Below are positions 39,331 through 48,027 of a stretch of 64,000 nucleotides of DNA, in pieces. How positions within the stretch are numbered: the stretch's first letter is position 1; every line of letters begins with the position of its first letter. Where the stretch lies: contig DYNM01000002.1 of NCBI GenBank assembly GCA_020721065.1, positions 111,823 to 175,822 on the forward strand, given 5' to 3'. Origin of the DNA: Thiocystis violascens (GTDB taxonomy: Bacteria; Pseudomonadota; Gammaproteobacteria; Chromatiales; Chromatiaceae). The notes beneath the pieces are model-generated. The model saw nothing but the letters and a program-made list of their open reading frames with translations, did no database searches and had not been told where the DNA came from. A program made the position numbers and the translations under genes.

Positions 39331-40434
39331 TTAACGCTCAATTTCTGGTGGACAAATTCCCAACGACACCATAATTAACGCAACATCGGACAATTGCGCA
39401 CCAATTAACAGCGGTTCCAATAGCGTGAAGGCGTGAACTAATGACGGGCCACGCACTTGCACTCGGCGTAAGAATTCACTGCCATCACCCGCCATGTAAT
39501 AACTGTATGCACCCCGCGCCGATTCGGTTTGCACAAAGGTCTCACCTTTGGGAATGATAAATTTACGGTGTTTGGGCAATTTGCATTGAATCTCACCCGT
39601 TGGCGGCATTTGTTCAATCACTTGCCGCAGAATACGAATGCTTTGATCCATCTCAGCACGGCGGACTAATGCGCGAGCGTAAGCGTCGCCATCGGTTTGA
39701 ATTGGAATTTCAAATTCTAATTGGTCATACGCCAAATAAGGCATATCACGGCGCACGTCGCGGGCAATACCGCAGCCACGAATGACCGGTCCGCTATAAC
39801 CATTGGCAATGGCTTCGGCGCGATTGACGACGCCAACACCTTGCAGCCGTTTTTTCACAACCGTATTATCAAAAAATACGCGGTCGTATTCGGGCAACCG
39901 CTTATCTAATTCATCCAACAAGTCACTCAATCGGGTTAACAAACCGTCTGGTAAATCGCGCTTGACGCCGCCCGGATAAATGTACATGTGATACACCCGT
40001 CCGCCGGTGATTTCCTCAAATAAATCGAGAATATAATCGCGCTCACCAACCGCCCATTGCGGCACAATTCCATGCCCAATAGAGCCGCCTTGACCCGCTA
40101 ACCACAAATAATGCGCTTGCAGTCGCGCCAGTTCCAAAATTAAAACACGAATATATTTTGCGCGTTCACTAATTTCTAAACCGGCAAGCGTTTCAATACC
40201 GCGTGCAAAGTTTTCTTCATTTGGATCAGGTTCAGGAACGCAAATACGACACACAATAGTGAATGCTTGAATAACGGTGCGTCGTTCAATGAGTTTTTCA
40301 AAACCGCGATGTAAATAACCGACATGCGTCGTCGCTTTAACGATGGTTTCGCCATCAAGATCAAGCTCCAAACTCATATTGCCGGTAACGCCGGGATGCT
40401 GCGGACCGTGAAAAATTTTGATCGTTTCGTTCAT
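39331..40434 (-). CDS. NuoD / hydrogenase large-subunit-like protein of an Mrp-Nuo complex
   Basis: This 367-residue homologue of NuoD and of the large subunit of group 4 membrane-bound hydrogenases keeps the shared motifs FHGPQHPGVTGN and HVGYLHRGFEKLIERRT. The two CxxC pairs that bind Ni-Fe in hydrogenases are altered alike: Cys65-x-x-Glu68 in CRICVPE and Cys361-x-x-Glu364 in GICPPEIER. Each pair thus keeps its first Cys and has Glu for the second. Canonical NuoD has neither Cys. A normal Ni-Fe site is therefore unlikely, but a metal site of another kind is possible. It is the last gene of the operon, overlapping nuoC by ATGA. Confidence 0.85.
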   Translation of the reverse strand: MNETIKIFHGPQHPGVTGNMSLELDLDGETIVKATTHVGYLHRGFEKLIERRTVIQAFTIVCRICVPEPDPNEENFARGIETLAGLEISERAKYIRVLILELARLQAHYLWLAGQGGSIGHGIVPQWAVGERDYILDLFEEITGGRVYHMYIYPGGVKRDLPDGLLTRLSDLLDELDKRLPEYDRVFFDNTVVKKRLQGVGVVNRAEAIANGYSGPVIRGCGIARDVRRDMPYLAYDQLEFEIPIQTDGDAYARALVRRAEMDQSIRILRQVIEQMPPTGEIQCKLPKHRKFIIPKGETFVQTESARGAYSYYMAGDGSEFLRRVQVRGPSLVHAFTLLEPLLIGAQLSDVALIMVSLGICPPEIER

Positions 40435-40991
40435 GCCGCATCTCCATTTGCTGCTGCCGCCGCCGCTTTTTTGGCCTCTTTGCGGCGACGAATCGCCTCG
40501 CGGACATCCTGATTATCCTCACGCCCGCCGCGCATTTCATAGGTGTCCTGCACGAATTTCAGCGTATCAAACTCGCGGCGCATCGGCGGCGTGTGCGTCC
40601 AACCTTCCAACATGAAATCGCCGAGGCTGGGATGACCGCTGACTGGAATTCCATACATTTCATGCAGTTCGCGCTCAAAAATTTCCGCCTGCGGCCATAA
40701 CGGGATCGCCGTTTCCAGCGCCGCGCCGTCGCGTCCGAGGTGCATTTGCACGCCCAACACGCGGTCGCGCTCGGCAGTTTCGAGCACATACGTCAGACCA
40801 AACACGCCGTCTTCCATCCAATCGGCGCAGGCAATCGTGGTCAGGGTGACAAAACCGTGACTCTGTTTGAGTAGCCCGAGCAGCGAAAACAGTTGCGCGG
40901 ACGGCACACGCACGAACGCTTGCCGCTCGCCGCGCTGCGTTTGTTCAATGATTTCAAAGCCATGAAGCTGTGGCAGCAGTGCATCCAACAT
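40431..40991 (-). CDS. NuoC-like subunit
   Basis: This 186-residue homologue of the 30-kDa subunit of complex I and of MbhK-like hydrogenase proteins shows FVTLTTIACADWME, then the hallmark IFERELHEMYGIPVSGHPS and LMLEGW-like text (ISCW replaced by FMLEGW). The Lys/Ala-rich C-terminus (RRRKEAKKAAAAAA) is an extension. It overlaps both nuoB-like and nuoD-like genes. It has no cofactor site of its own and packs against the large subunit. Confidence 0.88.
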   Translation of the reverse strand: MLDALLPQLHGFEIIEQTQRGERQAFVRVPSAQLFSLLGLLKQSHGFVTLTTIACADWMEDGVFGLTYVLETAERDRVLGVQMHLGRDGAALETAIPLWPQAEIFERELHEMYGIPVSGHPSLGDFMLEGWTHTPPMRREFDTLKFVQDTYEMRGGREDNQDVREAIRRRKEAKKAAAAAANGDAA

Positions 40992-41623
40992 CAGGCGACG
41001 CCTCCGGCGTGATACCAGTCATAGGTGTAATCCGGCGGCATGTTGTCGCCCAAAACGCGGCGCTGATTGGCTTTGTACCAGTCGATATTTGCGCGGTAAC
41101 GCTCAAAACCGCTGGGTGTACCCGCCGCGATACGTTGTTGCAGCGCCACAAAACCCTCAATCAACGCCTCCGGGCGCGGCATACAGCCGTTGACGTACAT
41201 ATCAACCGGAATGTAATGATCTAACTGTTTGATTGTGTTGTAAGAATCCCAATACATGCCGCCGTTAATTGTGCAACTGCCCAGCCCAATCACATATTTC
41301 GGCGCCTGCATTTGCTCATAACTGCGAATGACACGTTTGAGCGTTTTAATCGCAAGATAGCCGCTGATGACCAGCACATCCGCCTGTCTTGGCGTCGCTG
41401 CGCCGATAATGCCGAAGCGTTCGGCGTCAAACCGGCTCGTCATCAGTGGGCGCATTTCAATTGCGCCGCAGCCGGTGCCATACGCCAGCACAAACAGGCT
41501 GCGCTGGCGAAACCACGCCATTAGCCGATCTAATGCGCCCAGCTCGTTGCCAGATTGCGCAAGCGCCGCTTCCAATTGTTGTTGTTCACATTGGAATCCT
41601 TCGCAATGTTCATTGTGATACAT
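40991..41623 (-). CDS. NuoB / hydrogenase small-subunit-like protein
   Basis: This homologue of about 210 residues belongs to the subunit that holds the proximal [4Fe-4S] cluster (N2 in complex I). It has Cys52 in YGTGCGAIEM, Cys117 in GLGSCTINGG and Cys147 in VNGCMPRPEA. The tandem Cys-Cys of complex I is reduced to Cys-Gly, and the hydrogenase CxxC spacing is also absent, so only three of four ligands are evident. Two additional cysteines lie at positions 7 and 12 (NEHCEGFQC). ATG 41623 follows GGAG; an upstream in-frame start would overlap the NuoH gene. Confidence 0.87.
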   Translation of the reverse strand: MYHNEHCEGFQCEQQQLEAALAQSGNELGALDRLMAWFRQRSLFVLAYGTGCGAIEMRPLMTSRFDAERFGIIGAATPRQADVLVISGYLAIKTLKRVIRSYEQMQAPKYVIGLGSCTINGGMYWDSYNTIKQLDHYIPVDMYVNGCMPRPEALIEGFVALQQRIAAGTPSGFERYRANIDWYKANQRRVLGDNMPPDYTYDWYHAGGVA

Positions 41624-41624
41624 A

Positions 41625-42536
41625 TTAACTCCAAGGAAACCAAACGGTTGCAATTACACCGATGACGCCGAGACCGAGTGGAATTTTCCAAAAAAAGTCC
41701 ACCGTCTGCTCAGTTCTGAGGCGCGGAAAGCTGGTGCTCACGGCCGCCGTCAATAGAAATAATGCGAACGTTTTGGCAATTAATGCCCAAATCGTCGTCG
41801 CTCCGCCCAGAAATAAATCGGCAATTAACACCAGTTTTGCTACCGTCATCATCATGTTTTGCGTCATTAATACGCCCAATAACCGCCCGCTGAATTCAAC
41901 TCGCGGCCCGGCGTATACCTCAACTGGCGCACCGACGACATCAAATGGTGACGCATGTTGGCTGGCCATAAATGGCAAAATCATGACAATAAACGCAATT
42001 GGATTGGTCATTAAATTCCAATGCGCAAAATCGGTTTGCGCCGCCATAATCGCATGTACTGACGCAGTTTCATGCTGCACCATGACCAACGCCAATCCTA
42101 ATAAAAACGGCACTTCTAATCCCATTAACCGCGTCAAGCCGCGAGTGACGCCCATCACACCAAATGGATTGCCGCTCGAACCAACTGCCAGCGCATTGCC
42201 GAGCGGACCGACTACCAGCAAATAAATAATCAGGATGAGATTGCCGGAATGGGAAAAGCCTTGCAACCAATTGGAATCTTTCAAATAAGGCACGAATAAC
42301 ACCGTCGTCACTGCGCCCGCAAAAATAATCATCGGCCCGAAAAAAAACATCGGCCCATGAATAATGGTTTCGGTTTTGAATAAAAACTTCATATTGTCAA
42401 AGAAGTTTTGAAAAACGCTCGGTCCCCAACGCCGTTGCACTCGTGCATTAAATTGGCGATAAAAACCGTAAAATAAAAAACCCATGATGTAGCTCATGCC
42501 AATCATGGCAAAGGCGTCAATAATATAATGCGCCAT
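41625..42536 (-). CDS. NuoH-like membrane subunit
   Basis: This 303-residue protein has eight or so membrane helices and anchors the hydrophilic arm. Typical features are YRQFNARVQRRWGPSVFQNF and the conserved acidic loop ASPFDVVGAPVEVYAGPRVEFSG (only its order is noted here), which lines the quinone cavity in complex I. The ATG at 42536 lies 5 bp after the stop of the antiporter-like gene. It is shorter than complex I NuoH, as in Mbh-type complexes. Confidence 0.88.
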   Translation of the reverse strand: MAHYIIDAFAMIGMSYIMGFLFYGFYRQFNARVQRRWGPSVFQNFFDNMKFLFKTETIIHGPMFFFGPMIIFAGAVTTVLFVPYLKDSNWLQGFSHSGNLILIIYLLVVGPLGNALAVGSSGNPFGVMGVTRGLTRLMGLEVPFLLGLALVMVQHETASVHAIMAAQTDFAHWNLMTNPIAFIVMILPFMASQHASPFDVVGAPVEVYAGPRVEFSGRLLGVLMTQNMMMTVAKLVLIADLFLGGATTIWALIAKTFALFLLTAAVSTSFPRLRTEQTVDFFWKIPLGLGVIGVIATVWFPWS

Positions 42537-42541
42537 AGCAT

Positions 42542-44314
42542 TTACGCTCCAGTGACGGATTGAATAGTCAAGGTCACGGCGAAAATAAGCACCGCTAATA
42601 ACAACCATGTTTGCGGATTGCTGCCGTATAACGTCCCAATCATTCCCGCTGCGGCTTGCGTTTGGCGCGTCAAACCGGCGTAAAACCCAGTCGTGGTATG
42701 GCGCAATATCCAGCCAATGAGTGGTACTCGGCGCAATTCACGTCCCATTCCTGCGCCATAATGCAGAGGCGTGTCCGCCGTCGGTACTTCGCCGCAAAAA
42801 CTTAAATCATATGGACTGGCAGCGCGGTGCATGTTTCCGCGAACTAACAGGAATAACACCGTTATTAAAACGAACACGGTTGCGAATACGCCCATCACCG
42901 CTACGCCGTCATAACCGCCATAGGATGTTGCCAATACATTCCATGCTGGCGTACCGATTGGCGTCATATTCAAACCAATCAATACCGGATCAATTAACAC
43001 ATCAATTGCCCAGCCGGGAAAAATGCCCAGCGCCACCAGCATTCCCATTAAAATGATTTGCGGAATCAGGTATTGCCACGGCGCTTCGGTCGCAGTTTTT
43101 GCTTCCGGTGAATTGGCGTGACCAAGAAATGGTCCATAAATCAGTTTATAGCAATACACAAAGGACGCAGTGCTGGCGAGAATCATCGCCGCCAATAGCA
43201 GCAACCAATGCGCTTCAATTAAACCAACGTACATTAAATACTTCGCCGCAAATCCCGGCAGCGGTGGCATTCCCGCTAACCCGATAATGCCAATTAACAC
43301 GCCAAAAAATGAGATCGGCATTCGGCTGATGAGTTGACCGAGATCAATAAAACGGCGATGTCCGGTTTGCAGAATAATTCCAGCAATCGTAATGAATAAC
43401 AGCAGTTTCACTAACGTATGCACCAGCGCCTGAAATAGCGCCCCACCAATTGCCAGCGAGCTGCCAACGCCTAACGCCGTAACGATATAACCGACTTGCG
43501 CAATTGAAGAATATGCCAGCAGTCGTTTCATATCTTCTTGGGAAATCGCTTTGAAAGTCGCAATGGTTGCCGTAATGATACCAATCCACGCCAGCACATA
43601 ACCCGCCACTGGACCGTTGAAAATTTGACCGCTGATTTCATTAAAACCATCGGGAAATAACAGCGGTAATATCATTAAACCGTAAATGCCCATTTTTGAC
43701 ATTAACGCCGATAAAAAGGCGCTAAACAAATCGGGTGCTTGGTCATAGCTGCGCGGCACCCATAAATGCAACGGCAATGCGCCGACTTTAATCAGAAATG
43801 CCAAACCGAATAAAACAAAGAGCACCAGCTTATCTGCTGTCAGCAAACCATCAACGGCTTGAATACGAAAATCATCGGTGATGCTGTATAAAAACAGCAT
43901 TCCTGCTAACAATAGAAATGCAGAAACAAGGTTAAACAAAATATAGGACTGCGCACCTTCTAAATCAGTGCGCGGTGAACGCAGCAATAAGAGATAACTG
44001 CTCCATGTCATCATTTCCCAGCCGATGAAAAAGCCGATGAAATCGCCCGCCAATAACAGCAACTGCATTCCTAATAACAGCAGTGCATACAGCGCATACG
44101 CCGATTCATCGCTTTTCTCACGCAGCATTGGCACGGCAATCAACGGCGCGCCGATTGCCAGCAATAACATGAAAAAAGCGGATAATGGCGTGAGATCAAA
44201 TGACAGCGTGATGCCGTTCAATAATGACCACGCAACCGCGCCATCCCAAGTAAAGAATGTGGCAGCGGGGGTAAATGATAACCCTAGAAAAAGCAATTTA
44301 GTTATCAGGTTCAT
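42542..44314 (-). CDS. Antiporter-like subunit (NuoL/NuoM/MrpD family), first copy
   Basis: This 590-residue protein has about 14 to 16 membrane helices and the proton-antiporter domain. Key residues appear as FIGWEMMTWSSYLLL (Glu in helix 5), AFLIKVGALPLHLWVPRSY (Lys in helix 7) and LVHTLVKLLLF (Lys in helix 12). A C-terminal extension (ASPYDLSFCGEVP) is like those of MbxH/HyfB-type subunits. It pumps ions in its relatives. Its ATG overlaps the stop of the neighbouring MrpD-like gene. Confidence 0.88.
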   Translation of the reverse strand: MNLITKLLFLGLSFTPAATFFTWDGAVAWSLLNGITLSFDLTPLSAFFMLLLAIGAPLIAVPMLREKSDESAYALYALLLLGMQLLLLAGDFIGFFIGWEMMTWSSYLLLLRSPRTDLEGAQSYILFNLVSAFLLLAGMLFLYSITDDFRIQAVDGLLTADKLVLFVLFGLAFLIKVGALPLHLWVPRSYDQAPDLFSAFLSALMSKMGIYGLMILPLLFPDGFNEISGQIFNGPVAGYVLAWIGIITATIATFKAISQEDMKRLLAYSSIAQVGYIVTALGVGSSLAIGGALFQALVHTLVKLLLFITIAGIILQTGHRRFIDLGQLISRMPISFFGVLIGIIGLAGMPPLPGFAAKYLMYVGLIEAHWLLLLAAMILASTASFVYCYKLIYGPFLGHANSPEAKTATEAPWQYLIPQIILMGMLVALGIFPGWAIDVLIDPVLIGLNMTPIGTPAWNVLATSYGGYDGVAVMGVFATVFVLITVLFLLVRGNMHRAASPYDLSFCGEVPTADTPLHYGAGMGRELRRVPLIGWILRHTTTGFYAGLTRQTQAAAGMIGTLYGSNPQTWLLLAVLIFAVTLTIQSVTGA

Positions 44315-45801
44315 GGCTGAACTCCCAACACCGCATTTAATAACGCCTCGCGCCCCAATAGCGCCTGCGCTGCTTGTTGCAACCAGTCTTCCAATAAGAA
44401 TGGTGCAACACCTAATACAATTAGCACTCCGGCAATAACTAATAATGGCGCATAATTTAAGACCTTTTCACCTTCCATTTTTGCCATTGAAGCGGCATCG
44501 GTTGGTGCTGCATAAAATGCGCGAATCCAACGGAAATAATATCCCGCTTCAATTAACGCGGCAGTCAGAATAAGTGCCACCGGCCAGAACGTTTGCACAT
44601 CAGAAAAACCTTTCAGAATCCACAATTTGCTGATAAAGCCACTCAATGGCGGCAACCCTAAAACTGCTAATGCGCCCAGCACAAATAATCCTGCTGCCAG
44701 CGGCATCGTGCGACTTAAACCATGCACATCCGTTAATTTGAGCGATGCGTATTGCCGCAACATCAGTGCCGCCAAGAGGAATAGCAGCACTTTAATAAAC
44801 GTGTGATTGATCATGTGAAATAACGCGCCAGCCGTCGTTGCTTCAGAAGCAAATGCTAGTGCTAAAGTAATCAGTCCCACTTGACCAAGTGATGAATACG
44901 CCAACATGCGCCGTAAATCGTTTTGGCGCAGCGCGACTAATTCGGCAACAATCATTGTGATTGCGCCCAACGCCATTAACCAATTCCGCGCCACAGTGGG
45001 ATCGGCAAGCAGAATAAAGGTTAAATGGAAGAGCACGAATAAAAAGGCTTTGACTAAGACGCCGGAATACAGCGCGGTGATTTCGGGATCGCTGCCGCGA
45101 TAAATATCGGGCACCCAGAAATTAAACGGGAACAGCTCGGCTTTAATCCCTAAACCAATCAGCATTAACAGCCCAATCAATAATTGCATCTGCGCGGGCA
45201 TGTTGCTGAAAGCCTGCGCCAGCGCGGCGATATTTAATTGACCAGTTTGCAAATACAGCAGCACGATGGCGAATAAAATAAAGATCGCTGCGACCGAGCC
45301 CACGATGAGATATTTTAAGCCCGCTTCTAGTGCGGTTTTATCGCGGCGAATGGCTGCCAGCGCATACGCGCTCACGCCAACAATTTCAATGAATACATAA
45401 AGATTGAAGATGTCGCCGGTCAATACCATGCCGTTGCTGCCGGCAATGAGCAGTAAGATTAAAATGAATGCCGGACGTTCGCGTAAATGCGCTGCGCCGT
45501 TATCCAACCAAATAAATGCGGTGATGATTGCGCCCGCAAAACTGAATAGCGCCACCAATAACAGCGCAATTGCGTCTAAATGCAGATGAATACCCAGCGG
45601 CGGGGCAATGACGATGGTTTCTAAAATTGGCGCAATGCGGACTGCCGGAATCCATGACAGCGCCAGCGCGAATAATGCGACTTGGGCGCTAAATAATACC
45701 GGCATTAACAATCGCCACCGTACCCACAGCGGCGCTAAAAATGCCAGTAATAAGGGGACGGCGATGAACCAAACGGGAGTGAAATGCAGTGTCATCATCA
45801 A
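44311..45801 (-). CDS. mrpD: Antiporter-like subunit MrpD
   Basis: This 496-residue member of the MrpD/NuoN family has about 14 helices. The segments NLYVFIEIVGVSAYALAAI (Glu), FNFWVPDIYRGSDPEITALY (preceded by the key Lys in IGLGIKAELFPF) and MINHTFIKVLLFLLAA are as in MrpD. With the previous gene it gives the complex two antiporter modules. It starts 4 bp into the end of the mrpC-like gene. Confidence 0.9.
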   Translation of the reverse strand: MMMTLHFTPVWFIAVPLLLAFLAPLWVRWRLLMPVLFSAQVALFALALSWIPAVRIAPILETIVIAPPLGIHLHLDAIALLLVALFSFAGAIITAFIWLDNGAAHLRERPAFILILLLIAGSNGMVLTGDIFNLYVFIEIVGVSAYALAAIRRDKTALEAGLKYLIVGSVAAIFILFAIVLLYLQTGQLNIAALAQAFSNMPAQMQLLIGLLMLIGLGIKAELFPFNFWVPDIYRGSDPEITALYSGVLVKAFLFVLFHLTFILLADPTVARNWLMALGAITMIVAELVALRQNDLRRMLAYSSLGQVGLITLALAFASEATTAGALFHMINHTFIKVLLFLLAALMLRQYASLKLTDVHGLSRTMPLAAGLFVLGALAVLGLPPLSGFISKLWILKGFSDVQTFWPVALILTAALIEAGYYFRWIRAFYAAPTDAASMAKMEGEKVLNYAPLLVIAGVLIVLGVAPFLLEDWLQQAAQALLGREALLNAVLGVQP

Positions 45802-46184
45802 TCCTTTAATTCAGTCATCTCACCGACGCTAACCTTGCCGGTTAAACGGTGATATTGAATGGCCATTGAAGTGCCCAGCGCAGTCACGGCAACGCCAATC
45901 ACAATCGCGGTGAGCGTTAATGCTTGCGGAATGGGATCGCTCATGCCAGTGAATGCAGTTAAACCATCAGAAAGAATTGGCGCAGTTTCACCGGGCGTGG
46001 TGGCGATGGCGATTAAAATGAGATATACCGCCAATTCCATGATTTCAATGCTGACGAAAATTTTCAATAAATGCCGTTTCGCCAGCAGTCCGTAAAGTCC
46101 AATGAAAAATAGAATGAGGCTGCCAATTAAATAAATGCTGTGCAGCACCGCTGGACGATCAAATAATTCCAATACTTCCAACAT
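45798..46184 (-). CDS. mrpC: MrpC / NuoK-like subunit
   Basis: This 128-residue protein has three helices. The membrane Glu of NuoK is present in KIFVSIEIMELAVYLILIAI. The third helix, PIPQALTLTAIVIGVAVTAL, is the standard MnhC/NuoK signature. It couples the antiporter modules to the rest of the membrane arm. Confidence 0.9.
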   Translation of the reverse strand: MLEVLELFDRPAVLHSIYLIGSLILFFIGLYGLLAKRHLLKIFVSIEIMELAVYLILIAIATTPGETAPILSDGLTAFTGMSDPIPQALTLTAIVIGVAVTALGTSMAIQYHRLTGKVSVGEMTELKD

Positions 46185-46186
46185 GA

Positions 46187-46960
46187 TTACAGTTCCTCGG
46201 CGGCGCGGGCGGGAAGCGGCGCGTCGTGATCCGCTTCGAGCATGTCTTGAAAAATTGCGCCAATTTCTGCGCCAACTTTGATCCCAACTAACAGATAAAT
46301 CAGCGGAATCACGCCGGCACTGACCAGTTGCCCCATCGCTGCGACCGGATGCGGCAGGAAGTTGCCGAGAAAGCTGGCGGTGGTCACGAAGACCAATCCC
46401 AGCATTCCAAACAGGACGAAGCCGCTGCCAGCGAAGGATTCCACCCAGCCGAGTTGCGCGTGATCGAGGTTGAAATTCGGGTCGGCGATCATCCGTAAAA
46501 AGAACGCAGTGGCGACGATGACGCCGCCTTGAAAGCCGCCGCCGGGCGAGAGATGACCGTGCAGCACGATGTAAACGCCGAGCAGCAGGAGCGCCGGAAA
46601 TAGCAGGCGCGTTCCTGTCACCATCACTTCATTTGGATGGTTGTGGCGGTCGCGGAATGCTGGCGTGGCACCGAGTCCGCCCGCAAACAGCAATCCGACG
46701 CCAGTCGCAGCGAGAAAGAGCACCGTCACTTCGCCGAGCGTGTCAAAGCCGCGATAACTCACGACCACCGTCGTGACGACATTGGCGGACGCAGTTTCGC
46801 TGTTGCGTGCCAGATACAGATCGCCGACGCCGTTGCTCGGCGCGTCCAAGCCGTGATTGAGCAGCAGCGTCAAATGCAGCATCAGCAGCCAGCCGCACAG
46901 CGCGATCAGCAGCAACGTGTGAACGCGGAAACGTTTCCGCAGCGGGAGACGACGGCTCAT
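46187..46960 (-). CDS. MrpB-like subunit with an Mbh E-like N-terminal half
   Basis: The 257 residues appear to be a fusion. The first about 95 (DLYLARNSETASANVVTTVV, VSYRGFDTLGEVTVLFLAA) match the last helices of MrpA, which form MbhE in archaeal complexes. The second half has the MnhB signature LLFPALLLLGVYIVLHGHLS and GGGFQGGVIVATAFFL. About six membrane helices are predicted. Joining of these two parts is usual in some Mrp and Mbx clusters. It follows the DUF4040 gene with a 4-bp overlap. Confidence 0.85.
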   Translation of the reverse strand: MSRRLPLRKRFRVHTLLLIALCGWLLMLHLTLLLNHGLDAPSNGVGDLYLARNSETASANVVTTVVVSYRGFDTLGEVTVLFLAATGVGLLFAGGLGATPAFRDRHNHPNEVMVTGTRLLFPALLLLGVYIVLHGHLSPGGGFQGGVIVATAFFLRMIADPNFNLDHAQLGWVESFAGSGFVLFGMLGLVFVTTASFLGNFLPHPVAAMGQLVSAGVIPLIYLLVGIKVGAEIGAIFQDMLEADHDAPLPARAAEEL

Positions 46961-47211
46961 TGCAGCTCCTTCCGTTCAGTGCGACCGAGCTGGCGCACGC
47001 CCATCAGCATCACAAAACTGCTGGCGGCAGCACCAATTGCCGCTTCTGTCAGCGCCACGTCGGGCGCGTGTAATAAGAAAAATTGCCCGACTGCGCCCAA
47101 ACTCAGCAGCGATAAACCGAGCGCGGATTGCAGCAAATCGGGATGACGAATGGCCAGCAGTGCTGCGCCAATCATCCACGCGAAAAATAAAATGGCGAGT
47201 AATCCGGTCAT
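46957..47211 (-). CDS. DUF4040 / MbhD-like subunit
   Basis: This 84-residue protein has two to three membrane helices: LAILFFAWMIGAALLAI and LGLSLLSLGAVGQFFLL, followed by APDVALTEAAIGAAASSFVM. It corresponds to the part of MrpA downstream of the antiporter domain. A longer open frame extends upstream through mrpG but is out of frame with it and not coding. The ATG at 47211 overlaps the mrpG stop. Confidence 0.85.
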   Translation of the reverse strand: MTGLLAILFFAWMIGAALLAIRHPDLLQSALGLSLLSLGAVGQFFLLHAPDVALTEAAIGAAASSFVMLMGVRQLGRTERKELQ

Positions 47212-47564
47212 GCCGTGACCTCTTTGGTATCGGTTGCCTCTGCGGCGAGTGCGACTTGGCGTTCGGCGCAGGCATCGCAGGCCAGCGGCACCATCTGCGC
47301 CCCGCTGCGATATGCCGCCCGCGCCAGCACTGAGGAACTCAGCGGATTGGTCAATAAAATGAAGATGGCGATGATGAGAATTTTCGGAGCCCAAGCTGGC
47401 GCGAGGCAGGCGACGCCGAGCAGCGTGAGTAACGAACCGAGGGAAGTTGCTTTTGCGCCAGCGTGCATTCGCGTGAAGACATCGGGCATTCGGATCAAGC
47501 CTAAGCCACTGACCCAAAAGAAAAATAATCCGCCAGACATCAGGATATAGCCGAGCGTTTCCAC
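47208..47564 (-). CDS. mrpG: MrpG-like antiporter subunit
   Basis: This 118-residue protein has three helices and the MnhG hallmark GLIRMPDVFTRMHAGAKATS. The C-terminus carries Cys residues (ACDACAERQ) not usual for the family. It starts at a GTG directly after the mrpF stop. Confidence 0.9.
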   Translation of the reverse strand: METLGYILMSGGLFFFWVSGLGLIRMPDVFTRMHAGAKATSLGSLLTLLGVACLAPAWAPKILIIAIFILLTNPLSSSVLARAAYRSGAQMVPLACDACAERQVALAAEATDTKEVTA

Positions 47565-47813
47565 TTAAACCCCCTTTTCCAAAAAGCGGCTGAATAAAAT
47601 CACGCCCGCAAAGCCAACGACTGCGAAAATCAGCGCCACATCCAAATAGATGCTGCGTTGAAACCACAGCGATAACAGCGCCAGCAGTGCAATGACCAGA
47701 ATTGATAAAGTATCCAAAGCAAGAATACGATTAGCGGCATCGGGGCCTTGAAAAAATCGCCATAAAATCATCAGGATCGGTGGCATGAGCAATAAAATCA
47801 TCACGGCGAGCAT
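47565..47813 (-). CDS. mrpF: MrpF-like antiporter subunit
   Basis: This protein of about 82 residues has three membrane helices, with the MnhF motif GPDAANRILALDTLSILVIA and YLDVALIFAVVGFAG. It is the first gene of the operon. An upstream in-frame extension to 47873 lacks family support. No MrpE gene is found before it. The 214-bp leader contains no other gene. Confidence 0.88.
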   Translation of the reverse strand: MLAVMILLLMPPILMILWRFFQGPDAANRILALDTLSILVIALLALLSLWFQRSIYLDVALIFAVVGFAGVILFSRFLEKGV

Positions 47814-48027
47814 GAGCAATACCTGAGTTGCGGGTGGTGAATGCGCACAGCGCAAAAGATGTGATCTGCGCAAGACCTTAAATAAAACAGGTGCGCAGTA
47901 AAAAACGAGGTTAATAGCAAATGATGACGGGTGTTCAAGCTGGTGGGGATGCTAAGTAATAGCGAACGCGGGAATAAAAAGCTGGTGTCAGTGTGTAATG
48001 ACAACAAGACAAATTCAATCAACAAGG

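Noticed and set aside
39331..41653. A functional [NiFe] hydrogenase
   Set aside because: Both CxxC pairs are CxxE, and no maturation genes or C-terminal protease motif are seen.
46957..47667. A 236-codon open frame covering mrpG and the DUF4040 gene
   Set aside because: Only the last 84 codons look like protein; the rest is Arg/Cys-rich translation out of frame with mrpG.
47565..47667. A further copy of the PFxKGG repeat in mrpF
   Set aside because: The match is short and comes from the mrpF stop region; there is no G/C-run palindrome.
39331..47813. Ordinary respiratory complex I
   Set aside because: NuoE, F, G, I, A and J are absent and Mrp-type subunits are present in their place.
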